From Owenia fusiformis (lineage: Eukaryota > Annelida > Polychaeta > Sabellida > Oweniidae), in contig CAIIXF020000001.1 of the NCBI GenBank assembly GCA_903813345.2, positions 51,417,885 to 51,481,884 of the forward strand: a stretch of 64,000 nucleotides of DNA, read 5' to 3'. A program made the position numbers and the translations under genes. The notes below the pieces were generated by a model. The model was not told the DNA's origin. It did no database searches and saw only the letters and a list, made by a program, of their open reading frames with translations. This document shows, in pieces, positions 1 through 10,897 of the stretch; positions within the stretch are counted from its first letter, which is position 1; the number at the start of each line of letters is the position of its first letter.

Positions 1-90
1 AATACAACAAATATGTATATATGCAGTTTATGAAATACGGTTCTGAATGACAGATTGAATAGAGCATTCTTTTAGTGATTATAAAATTAC

Positions 91-3000
91 CAAAGCAGAT
101 TTGCCAAGTCTGATAAGTTGTGTAACTGCTCGCCTGGCCGCTCGTGGTCCTCCCCTCAACGAACGCTCTGGTGACACAGTTAACTCAGCAACTAACATAT
201 CAGTCAGTTGATTAATCCGAGTGTCTATCCGAGATTGAATTTCTTTCAATGCTAATGATCTAGGGGCTCCTTCTAGATATTCATTGACTCGTTCATGTAG
301 GTCAACTGCACCTTCAAAGTCTCTCTGCGCCATGCATACATCAAGGTCCTCTGGGAGATCTTGTAACCAGCTAACATTAAGTAGTTCAGTTTCCATAGCA
401 ACATTTAATTGATATTCCAGTTCATCTTCTTCCCCAAATGCTGTAGATTTAAATTAACAGTATGTGAATATTTACCATATATTTTTTTCATAATACAAAT
501 GTGTATGCACATGACAGAGGATGGGTGATATTCTACATCTTCTAAATGAAATAAGTTTCATGTACTTAAAAATAAATAGTTTTGTAACAGTACAGATGAA
601 CATCAGATCTTTGCTTTATCAAAGAGATATGCTAAGATCATTTATATAAACATTAAAACACTCTGGTAATATTTGTACCCTTTAATGATTTTAACTTACG
701 ACTGTCATTGAAGGAAATAGATGAATTTCTGTCCTGGGATATTGAAGATTCTCTCTTTTGTGTATCAAGCTCTGCCTTCTTGCGTTTAGTAGACTCAAGA
801 ATATCTAGCCAATTTCTCTGAAAAAAAGTGTTCTATGTTGCCAATGTTTTCTTTTCAGAAATGACAAAGTACATGTAAAGTGTTCAGCAAAGCCTATATA
901 TTATAGGCTATCAGAATTCCCATTTATAAGATGTATAAATTGTTCTTTATCAAGCGATTGACACGAGAAAAAAATACCCAGAATGATAGATGGCAAAGCT
1001 TTGTAAAGGTATTATTATGGGATTCAGTACTAACCAAAACATTGAACAGCAGTTCCATGTGAAAATTCATTCTAAAAATCTTCCATTTTCATATTCTTAT
1101 CAATAAACACTTAACAACAGTGAAGCCAAAACTTAAAGAGACTTGATGGCCATAATGCCTTATGGCCAAAGTGCATAAATATCTATAGGTATGATTCTGT
1201 TACAGTCCTTGGCTACAGCCATAAGGACACACAAAAAAGTGCTACCTTTTCCTTTGGGTTCTCACACTGGTACATCCTCGTATCTGGGAACATGAGTATT
1301 TTAAAGGCATTCTTCACAGGACCGATGTCCCTTTGGTTGACAATGGCAAACCCATCTAATTCATAGATTGTCTGGAACTTGTATTTTCCTGGGCCATTTC
1401 TGAAATCAAGCTTAGTGATTACCTCTTTGAATATATGTGACTTGTTAAGTCTCCCATCGGAATACATAGAGGGTCAAATGTGATAAAATGGAGAGTAAAA
1501 AGCCTGCAATAACATCATTTAAACTGCATTCTGTGATAAAATTTCCTGATCTTTAAGAGGTATATTTTAGGTAAAATTGCAGGTGGATTTGTCTCTTTAA
1601 CGTATTACTAATAATACATCATTTCACCTGTGTTGAAGACAAGATGCTATCATGAGACTGTCGTTTAGCAAGAATGCATGAACCTTCTGTATCTGTGTGA
1701 ATGACTCTGGTTCCAGTTCTACAAGATCTCCATTATGAACAAGATATCGGCCTGGGACATCTGTGATGCTCTACAAGTATTATAGATGCAATGTTACAGG
1801 CTAAAACATTATGTAGTTGGTAGTCAGTATGATTACAAAGCCTCTGTGTGATTGGTGGTAATCCATGCAATGAGCTGAGGAATGTGTCTCCTTCGGAGCC
1901 GTGATTTGTCCTCAAATGATGGTTAATACCTTATAAAAGTTAAGACGCTGAGCCCGTGACACCTGTTTTTTCATTAAAAAATGAAACAGACAAAAAATGA
2001 GACACAAAATACACAAATCAAAAGCATGATACACTCAAAGAGTATCAGCTAGATACAACTTGAGTAATGTTGTGAGAATGGATTCTTTAAAAGAGAAAGT
2101 GTGGGTTTTAAGCAAAAAATTGTTATAATTATGGGATGAAATAATCATACTGCTTCTTTATAATTGAGGAGAAGATGTGAAAAAAAAACTTACGGAACAG
2201 CCTTCCACCTTTTCAAGCAAAAATGCAAGATTTTTTTTCGTATTGTCTTCATCCTTTGGATCTTGATCTACTGGTCCATCAGCTGGAAGCACAGATGATC
2301 ATTTACATAATCATAAAAGGGGAAGAAGAGGAGTGAGGGAAGATTCCCTGAGATCCCCTAATCAAAAGGTAGGATATTGACGATGTCTAATACTGTATAC
2401 AATTAGAAAATTGGAGTTTCTACAGATAATTCATAGTAATATGTTTTGTCCAGTCATTCAAATTAAATTCAAAATAAAAATAGCAATGTTTTCTAATATG
2501 TTTAATTTATTGCTAATGACAAGTTAATTTGCTTATTTTGTTGTGATGATTTCATTGCCCAATCCTACAAGAAACTAACTTCCTAGAAAACACCGAAATA
2601 TGCCATACAATTACAAACCATGATGGGCACTTACTCCTATCGCTGGTGATTGACATCTCCATCATATTGTTCATGATTGTTTTCTGCTCAGTCAACATGT
2701 GGCTCAGTTGGTACATCTCTCCCTCCAATACTGAAACATATTAATGAAACCTGTTCAGCTCTAGAAGTGCAACACCTCTGTTAGTGGTACACTGAAATTT
2801 TCAGAGTCCCAAGACCAATCAACTGATATAATGATTAAAGAATCATTTAGAAGTAGCAAATGTGTTCCACTTAGACAGGTTTTACTGTAACTATAATAAT
2901 TTATTTCAACCTTATAGTCATCCTCCTAAGTAGGTATCCAGAATCCGTACCTCCTTCTTCCCCCTGCTATAACCAATTTGGAAGCGCCGGATTAAACTGA

Positions 3001-5433
3001 ATCACGTGATCTTATTATGCGCAATGACTTATACATGATTTCTGTCGCAGTGTTGCAACAGCCAATCAGATTGCAAGTTCTTAATCGGGGAAATGCTAAC
3101 TGCTTATCGCAGGGAGTAAAGTATTTAGAAGTAGCAAATGTGTTCCACTTAGACAGGTTTTACTGTAACTATAATAATTTATTTCAACCTTATAGTCATC
3201 CTCCTAAGTAGGTATCAAGAATCCGTACCTCCTTCTTCCCCCTGCTATAACCAATTTGGAAGCACCGGATTAAACTGAATCACGTGATCTTATTATGCGC
3301 AATGACTTATACATGATTTCTGTCGCAGTGTTGCAACAGCCAATCAGATTGCAAGTTCTTAATCGGGGAAATGCTAACTGCTTATCGCAGGGAGTAAAAA
3401 GAAAGAATATATTCTGGATTTTGAAGCCCTGTGATCGGTGGATGCCTTATAGTTAAATGTACTTGTCTTTCAAGCCAATTTGTGCATTAAATGTTATTTT
3501 AAACTCAGTGAGTCAATGGTGAGTATACTTACTTGAAATTTCTTTTGCAGTTTCAATAAACTGACTGTAATTTTTGTATACATTTCTCTTTAAAGCTAAT
3601 GATGTCTCTTCTGACAGCTTTTGTATCTTTTGTCGGACATCTTCCAGTTCATCTTCACCATTTTGGGAGAGTTTGCTCACAACTGCCATTAAACACGGAA
3701 AATGGATAAGAATTAAATTGATGAAGTCAATCATTACCCCATGTACCTTCATTTGGGTGCGACATTCATATCCATATGGCTTTATTTAGATGAACAGCCT
3801 GGTAAAGTATTTTTTAAACAATTTAATATGAATGTTCTCTTTCTAAAGGGATGGCCAGGGTTCCATTCCATTCACATGTTCATGGGCTTATAATGAATTT
3901 AATTATAATGAAATATTACAGCCAAGTGTGCAATTACAGTTAAAAATATAATATTTTCATCTTCTTTAAACAAAACACACCTTATACACACAAACAAATC
4001 ACCAAAATGTTCTCCGAAACGAAAATAATGGCTCTCATCATTGACAGCAAAAAACTGCTTTCTGACCTTTTAATGATTTCCTCCTGAAACTGACATTGGA
4101 TTCCAGGCCAATATATCTAACATTCTGTTTGATAGACCATGTACTATCAAAAAGAGGTTAAATATTGGAAAGATTTATGGTGTTTTTGTTTTCGTATTTT
4201 CAGAGATAGATGAAGCGATTTCCACATGTTTTAATGAAACAGATGTCACATATAAATCATATAACTTTAACGATCATCTGGTGGAGAAGGAAAGATAATG
4301 AAAGTAAATAATATCCTCTACAGTCCTTGTTGCACCTTTAATATGTGTATTTGCAAATGTCTGTGGCCTTAATTTCAGAGGTTTTATCTTTTTAAATTAT
4401 ACACTACAGCCCATTTCATTGTTTTATTTCGTCAGTAAAACCTATAAAAATAAGAAATCAAAAGATCATTGTGCAATAATATATGGAAAAATATATTCCT
4501 ATTGTACATATTTTGTCTCATATTTTGATGCTTCTCTGCCATAGTATTTTCAAAAAGATTAACATGGCTGAAATTCTTTAAATTACAATAGGGCATAGGC
4601 TTATTGCACAAAAAACTAAATAATCTGAAATATACAAATGTCATTCATGTACAATATGAATATACTTTTCCATATATTATTGCACAATGGTCTTCTGATT
4701 TCTTAGTTTTGGGGGTTCTACTGACGAAATAAAACAGTGAAATGGTCCGTAGATTATTCTAAGCTAATCTGGATTATTCTAAGTCTTCTAAGATGCGTTT
4801 TTGAGGAATTTAGTCTTGTAGAAGTATTCCAAGTGTCCTAAATTGTTTATGTTGCACAAAACTGAGATGACTGGGACTATGTCCAGTAGTGAGGTGACAG
4901 TAATTACTGAGATGATGGGTGACAATGCATGCATTGTGATATTGACTAACTTTATAGGCAACGACCTTCGGTAGATCTTCATTGTATTTACGGAAGATTT
5001 CCAGATAACATCGTTAGATGTAGGCCTATACTTATGTGCATATAACATACATGTCAGCATGTAGGGGTATTCTTGGACATGGTCCATTTTTGGACGATCT
5101 AAATAACTCTTTCTAATGTACCCACCTCCAAACAACAAATCATAACAAGGCATAATCCACATGCAAAATGTTTCCACCTGTCATTTGTTAGAGACAACGA
5201 GCACCGAACAAGGTCCACAAAAAAATTAGAAAGGAGAAATCTGAAACCCGGAAGTGCTCATCAAATCGCATGGGGAAGACTGAAAAAGGATAAAAAATCC
5301 CAGGTTTATTTCTTTATGAGGATAGAATACTGTATAAGATATAGGACCTATTAACATACATTTACTTGATATACATACAGTTATCTGGGTCGAAGTCGGC
5401 CTTAGACAAAATCCTTCCAATTCCGTCAGCCAT
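91..5433 (-). CDS. EXOC8: EXOC8 (Exo84) exocyst subunit, N-terminal 402 codons, 3' end outside window
   Basis: This encodes the exocyst subunit that helps tether secretory vesicles to the plasma membrane and, in animals, binds Ral GTPase. Coding exons in transcript order are 5379-5433, 3533-3682, 2635-2730, 2194-2282, 1628-1770, 1246-1450, 700-817 and 91-440. All have GT-AG borders and the phases join without a break. Landmarks: the N-terminal helical Vps51/Exo84 region (about residues 20-110, with NVYKNYSQFIETAKEIS then GEMYQLSHMLTEQK), a PH domain (about 131-250, with GRYLVHNGDLVE, VHAFLLNDSLMIAS and ILMFPDTRMYQCEN), an acidic linker, and the start of the Exo84 C-terminal helical domain (LQDLPEDLDVCMAQRDFEGAV, SLRGGPRAARRAVTQLIRLG). 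Animal family members are about 700 residues, so roughly 300 are missing beyond the left edge. The last donor (GTAATT at 90-85) shows the gene continues. The start ATG at 5433 opens a short exon. I am confident of the identity; the exon 6 acceptor (GGGAG before 1450) is weak but is required by phase. Confidence 0.96.
2845..3399. repeat. 278-bp tandem duplication in EXOC8 intron 2
   Basis: Copy 1 (about 2845-3121) and copy 2 (about 3123-3399) are nearly identical and lie directly head to tail at an offset of 278 bases. Only a few substitutions are visible, for example GTATCCAGAATCC against GTATCAAGAATCC and GAAGCGCCGG against GAAGCACCGG. Each copy starts with the end of a pogo-like MITE (AGACAGGTTTTACTGTA). 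The high identity indicates a recent duplication, or an assembly duplication between heterozygous haplotypes. Confidence 0.93.
4411..4745. mobile_element. MITE with about 95-bp terminal inverted repeats
   Basis: The left arm (about 4411-4508) and right arm (about 4648-4745) are inverted copies of each other, starting CCATTTCAYTGTTTTATTTC and ending near ATTGTACAT. The spacer is about 140 bp. It carries no coding capacity; the 70-codon frame here is made by the repeat. It lies in EXOC8 intron 1. I could not fix a target-site duplication. Confidence 0.88.
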
Positions 5434-6000
5434 TTTGAAGATACAGTATAACAACGAACGGAAATGTTGCATTGTTAATTCAACTGTCAATCATAGACTC
5501 TGTGATTTTGACATTGCTGTCTGTCTGTCTCTAGATAAAGTTAATAATATTCACTTTTTTACTTTATTTTCGTATGATGCTATAAATAGCTCGATCTTGC
5601 AAAGGTCTGGAATGGAACAAATATTATTTTCCCGGGCAACCCTGAATCACAGAACACCTGTAAAATGTTTCGTTCAGTGTGATTGAACCATTTTAGATTT
5701 CAAAAGTCTTTTAGCTTTAGCTTAGCTGTTTTACATGGAATAGAGTAATTTCTACGCAGACTTGCCGATAATGATACAAAATGGTAAGTATAAGGATTCA
5801 TATATCGCAATTTTACTTAGATTTATAGTAGGGCTAGGCTAACATTACATTTTAAAAATAATCATAGTGCATGAAAAATTTTTCAATTTTTTTAATTTTC
5901 TTACATGTAGGTACAGCTGGAAAGTAACATTTTGGTAAAAAATTGCTATACCTGCACATGTTATTCTGGTACAAAATAAAGTATGAAGGCATGTGTCAAA
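5434..6000 (-). promoter_or_regulatory. Probable EXOC8 5' UTR and promoter region
   Basis: This is the sequence immediately upstream of the EXOC8 start codon. It holds no convincing coding sequence on either strand. The open frame of 106 codons on the plus strand here overlaps EXOC8 exon 1 in antisense and has no recognisable content. I see no clear TATA box or initiator, so the call rests on position only. Confidence 0.4.
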
Positions 6001-6353
6001 TTCCTTGCTTTTTTCAGGAAAGTATCTCGCTATTAGTGTTGTCGCGATGTGCCATAATCGTACATCAGCAATTTTCAATAGTTAAATTCAATGCACATCG
6101 CGATGTACATAGGGAAAAGTCTTACCAAATTTACCGCCATTATAAAAAAATTCTGAATGCAAGAAGGACTTGAGCAAGCTATTGGTAGCACTTTTAGTCC
6201 CATAGAAGTGGATTTTCAAACTTGCTAGAAGAAAACATTTTCCTGAATCATAATTTTACTAAATGTCTTACCTTTCATTTTTTATTGACCCAGAGATAAC
6301 TTTTTGCATCGATATTGAAAAAAATCAGGATGATATTACATGCCCCAACTTTG

Positions 6354-8389
6354 GCTCTTCGGAAAGGACACACACATAATTGCAATTATAAAGGGTATAT
6401 ATAAGTTTCAATATATGTTCCACATTTTTTGTTTTAAAGCATGCACATATATGGTTCTAAATAACTAATAGTTTTTATCTGAATCATTATCATAGAAATG
6501 AATTAGGAAGACCAATCTCGTCACTTGGCCCGTGATTTCGGCAAAAAAGTTCAATCATTTTTCCAATTACGATAATACTTAATAATGTTGAATATCCTGT
6601 TGATTTTTCCTTCTGTCTGAATCATTACAAAGTCCTTAATAATGTTTGATTATATATGAGACAATCATGATAGTATATATGTGTACCATATGATGAAACT
6701 ACACTTGTCCAAAGCTCTTCGGAAAGGACATTTTTTAGTGTATTGCTAAATACTGTTTAACAGATTGAATTTGAGGGAGCAATTTTCGGAGATTGTACAT
6801 TTGTTTCTATTCATGTATTCATGTTTTCGAGATTTACCACTGATTACATCATTAACTGTGATTTTTCATAGGTAAATATATGGGCGATAATAGGGCAAAA
6901 CATCATTAAAGTCATCACTTTAAGGCTATCATGAATGTACTTGCAGTTTTTTAGTTGCTGGGCTGGGGACATGTAGGCCTATGAAACAGCATTATGCACA
7001 GAAACGACTCAATTGTTGGTGGTAATTATCCCAACGAACGAAGTTTGTTAGGGATATAGTGAAGCCCTCCGTCCATCTGTCCGTCTGTCCGTCAGTCAGT
7101 CAGTCCGTCCGTCTGTCCGGAAGATAACTCAAATACTAATTGACAGATTTTCTTCATATTTAGTGGAAAGATGTATATTGGTGAATAGTTTTACGCAAAA
7201 CAAATTTTTTTCAAGATGGCCGCCGCTTTAAAAATGACGGGACTTTTTCGCAAAACTCATAAATTTTTCCATCTAAACCAAAGTAATTAATATTATTGTT
7301 TGAAATTTTGGTAGTGTATTCACAACATTTATCTATTTCACATATATTCCGTGTTTTTCATCCTGACCCCCAGGGGCCATGTATGGGGGGACAGGAAAAC
7401 AGAAATTTTCGCATATTTTTAGATCTTTCTGAAGTATAACTTTATTATACTCAAATGAAAGGCAATTAAGAGTAGATTGCAAATATTGTATCTTTTTTCT
7501 GATTTGAGCCTCGTAAAATTAAAAATGGCCGTCTAATGTACGATTTCGCGATAATTTTTCGATCCCTTCAAAGTATGGCTATATTATACTCAAATTGAAG
7601 GAATTTTGGAGTAGATCACAATTATGGTATTATTTTTCAGATTTGTACCTCAGAAAATTCAAAATGGCTGCTTTGCAGGAATTTGCAATTCTTAAATCTA
7701 ATTTTTTCATTTTCAACCAAAGTAATGAGTATAATTGATTGGAATTCGGTAATTGATATTTTGTTCGTTGGGATTTGCTACTCCGCGGAGTTGCCGTTAT
7801 CTAGTTGTCAGTGAATCGAACCTATTATCACAGGAAAAATAGTGATGAAGATACAATTTTATATTTGCGGCATTCTTCATTTGCAATTTTACACTTGAGT
7901 GTTTTAAAGGGTTTTACAGTACTGTTCAAATCAAGATTCAATGTAATATTTGTAAACATTGTGCTAATGCCTTTACACATCAGTAGAAAAGTTAGTTATA
8001 GACATCCAATACAGCATTCCTAATCAGAGACTGAATTGCTCTTCGGAAAGGACACATTTACTTTTGTAGTTCCTGTTTAAGTCTTAGTTACTTCAGTAAA
8101 GATATTTTATGTATAAAAGTTCATCAGAAAATATATTCCAGTGTGTTTCTCTTCAATATTGTTGGTCAATGCACTGTTTTGACTGAGTTTGTCTTTTCCG
8201 AAGAGCTCTTCGGAAAGGACTTTTTTCTTGTGTCGGAATTTTAAAATTGATTTTACAGGTATATATGACAGTTCAAAGCTATTTATTTGTTTTGAATATT
8301 GAAGAAACTAAATGCATTTTGTTTTAAAATAGTTTTTAGGGTATCATATTACTTCAGTCTTAAAATACACATGCTCTTCGGAAAAGACA
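6354..8389 (+). repeat. Five dispersed copies of GCTCTTCGGAAAGGACA
   Basis: Copies are at 6354-6370, 6714-6730, 8038-8054, 8205-8220 and 8373-8389. The last has GAAAAGACA, and the fourth lacks the final CA. All are on the same strand and I saw none elsewhere in the window. The fourth copy is part of a near-perfect palindrome, centred on GAGCTC, in which TTTCCGAAGAGCTCTTCGGA reads into its own reverse complement (about 8191-8220). They lie inside the 6.0-9.3 kb inverted-repeat block. The function is unknown; internal transposase-binding subterminal repeats are one possibility. Confidence 0.85.
7028..7774. mobile_element. Nested repeat element with CCCAACGAAC termini and CCGTCTGT microsatellite
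   Basis: The left end TCCCAACGAACGAAG (7029 onward) is inverted at the right end, TTTGTTCGTTGGGA (about 7760-7773). A CCGT/CTGT/CAGT tetranucleotide tract lies near the left end (about 7068-7120). The interior has diverged internal repeats of the pattern ATACTCAAATGAAGG...AAAATGGCCG (7440-7670). No coding capacity is visible. It is inserted within the larger inverted-repeat block. Confidence 0.65.
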
Positions 8390-10240
8390 TTTGCGTGTCG
8401 GAAAATCAGTTAGTTATTTTGAGAGCCAATATCTCAGGAACCACTACAGCCTTTTCTATAAGTTTTTTAGTGACAGAATTTTAACATTCCGTATTTTTGA
8501 TATCATCTTAAAAAAACTGTAAGCAAAGATTGGAAAATATGTTGAAAAATTCAGTCTTTTTTAACATAAAATTTACAATGAAATGTTACACCAACGGTTG
8601 TGTGCTACAAGCCGTTATAAAAACTCTATACACTATTATGGACACACTTGTTGCATATCATTTTAAAGCAAATTCCTTAATCTTGCCAATGCAGCCAAAT
8701 TACTTTAACTTACTCTATTCAAGTACATGTTTGAAGTATATATGTAAATGTGGATTTTTTCTTGGGAATTTGTTACATAGAGAACAAGGCATATTTTGAT
8801 ACATGAAAATTTATAAAAAAATTATCATTCATCTTTCAAAAAAATGATATCTTCCTCAGACATATAGTGGGTATACCTAATTAATAAGACTGATTTCCCA
8901 TCTGTATCTTAAGCCTTGCATTTTTTCTGGGTGCCAATATGAAAGTGCTACCAACAGCTTGCTCAAGCCCAGAAGTAAATAATAGTATGATACTTCTGGT
9001 TGGTCACATGCGTAAACAAATGTAAAAATGGAGGTTATTGCTTTATTTCAATAAGCTAAAACGTTTTTAAAGTGACAGCATATCAGAGAATATTGGAAGA
9101 TGAACTAAAGAATGAAAAAGGTATGGTATTTGCATGAAAACGAAATAGGAAAACATGATTTTAGCAGATTTATTTTTTGGAAAAAACATCAATGTTTTGT
9201 TTCGGGCATCAATGCATCGCCAGAATCACTTTTGGCAATGAATTTCGCAATGTATCGATTAATCGCGACAACACTACTCGCTACCCGATTGTGTTTCTGA
9301 CCTGTGGAATTATGCTCTTGGAACGGAACACAGAACAAGAATTAAGAATTTTGGTTCCTGAACAAGAAAATTTTACCCTTTCACATCTCCAATCATCCGT
9401 GACATCAGTCACATATTGTCCCATCACTAAAAAAACAATAATCTAAATGTCACTGATTAATTCTAAATTCCTTAACATAATTTGTGATGTCATATACATG
9501 TTGGCTCTGACATGTTAACTTCAAGTAACAATATAAAACAAGCATGTGTTTTTTAATTGTCTTTCTCTATGGGGTTTTGATATACAGTGGATCAGTTCTC
9601 ATGATATAGTACTAAGGATTATCAATCAACTGATTTACATGTATTGAATGCCCTTGCTAGGCCAAGTTAACTTTTTGGAGGCCTGGATCAAAAATTAGAG
9701 CCAAATGAACAGTCAATGTTTGGCCTTGTCACATTGAAATTATGTGAAAATGAAACGATAGGTTTTAAACCTTTACCTCTTTGCCCCAGCACATCTTGAT
9801 TCACAAGAAATCAGTTGCTCCAAGCCTCCAACTTCACATTGATAATCTAAGAATGAATTCACACTGAGTAAAAAAGTGATATATGATATTAAAAATGATA
9901 ATAGCAATAAAAGGTATAAATATCACTTATGTCGCATGTCTAGGATAGATGAAAACTGGTAGACAAAAGTGATATTGGCAATAGTTTTGTTAATACAATA
10001 CATCTTACATAAAAATAAATCTATCCAGAAAAAGTACTGAAGGAATTAGCATTATCAGATAAAAGCTGATAAAAGTAATACTTTTGAATATCTATTATAA
10101 AGCAATTATATCGCAACATAGGCCTCAGACCAAACAATTTTTTTGTAATAATAGAGATAGTATCACCTTGAGGACGTTGTAGCTAACACTAATTTAAGGT
10201 ATGCCCTGTTGGTATAATATTGGTACATCATCTGACAATA

Positions 10241-10370
10241 GGGAGTTTAAGCTTGCAATGTTTTTCACTACCTAAACCTGAACAAAAATTATTTAAGCGA
10301 TGCATTTGCATTAGCCAATGATCATACATATAGGTTGGTGTTTTGATTTTATATGCAAGCTTAAACTCCC
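10241..10370. mobile_element. Short MITE with GGGAGTTTAAGCTTGCA inverted termini
   Basis: GGGAGTTTAAGCTTGCA (10241-10257) recurs inverted as TGCAAGCTTAAACTCCC at the right end (about 10354-10370). This defines a 130-bp element with about 17-bp near-perfect terminal inverted repeats and no coding capacity. Confidence 0.82.
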
Positions 10371-10872
10371 TTCTACTAACCTTAGGTTTTATTCTGTAAG
10401 ATTCAATTCTGGCATAAATACAGTATACACGTGTACAAATTATATGAAAAAAAGTTCTGTATTCCTTTTCAAAATTTAATCATTCAAGTGCCTCAATGAA
10501 CACATCTTATTTTACAATGGGAGTTGATGCTACCAATGATCATTGGAATAATTACCATGTTGAAATAATTATCCAAATGATATAAATATTTTCACTTCTA
10601 TTCATAAAGATGTCACCCCTAACTCTTTGAAAAATCTGATCTACAAATTCAAGGATTTTTTGAAGAGTTGTTTGTTTGACCATGTGGTAGCATATTGAAG
10701 TAGCAATCCACATATATATCTATTACTATACATGTATAATATTTATTATGTTTTATACTATCAAATGATATCAAGAGGATAACAAACACGTTGACTACAT
10801 GTTCTTCAGTTTGGATTATTAAATCACAAAACTATTTTTTCTTATTTTCACAACCTTTATTTTACTAAACAG

Positions 10873-10897
10873 GACGTTTCGGATCCTGTCTGGATCC
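10873..10897 (-). repeat. GGATCC hairpin followed by GAAACGTC, retroelement-end or hammerhead-like remnant
   Basis: Read on the minus strand this is GGATCC, five bases, GGATCC, then GAAACGTC. The first GGATCC pairs with the second as a six-bp stem directly before GAAAC, which is the arrangement of stem II and the GAAA box of a hammerhead ribozyme. The CTGATGA box expected upstream is degraded to GTTGAAAAA. Similar boxes are known at the ends of Penelope-like retroelements and retrozymes. It is probably an inactive fragment. Confidence 0.3.

Larger units (their letters stand above)
6033..9285. mobile_element. Composite inverted-repeat element, probably a non-autonomous DNA transposon
   Basis: Two nested inverted-repeat pairs bracket this block. 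The outer pair shares AGTGTTGTCGCGAT (about 6037-6050) with its reverse complement at about 9262-9275, within longer weakly similar arms. The inner pair is a roughly 30-bp repeat: GCTTGAGCAAGCTNTTGGTAGCAC appears forward (as ACTTGAGCAAGCTATTGG) near 6168-6197 and inverted near 8942-8970. No transposase frame survives inside. The interior holds five copies of a 16-17-mer (separate entry) and a further nested element at 7028-7774. The exact termini are uncertain. Confidence 0.6.

Noticed and set aside
4788-5177. 129-codon minus-strand frame between EXOC8 exons 1 and 2
   Set aside because: It has no family resemblance, lies in an intron on the same strand, and EXOC8 exons join in frame without it.
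5366-5686. 106-codon plus-strand frame opposite EXOC8 exon 1
   Set aside because: Antisense to a conserved exon and without recognisable content; it would require an unsupported divergent gene.
9112-9446. Overlapping plus-strand frames of 62 and 89 codons
   Set aside because: They overlap the outer right arm of the 6.0-9.3 kb inverted-repeat block and are not similar to any transposase I recognise.
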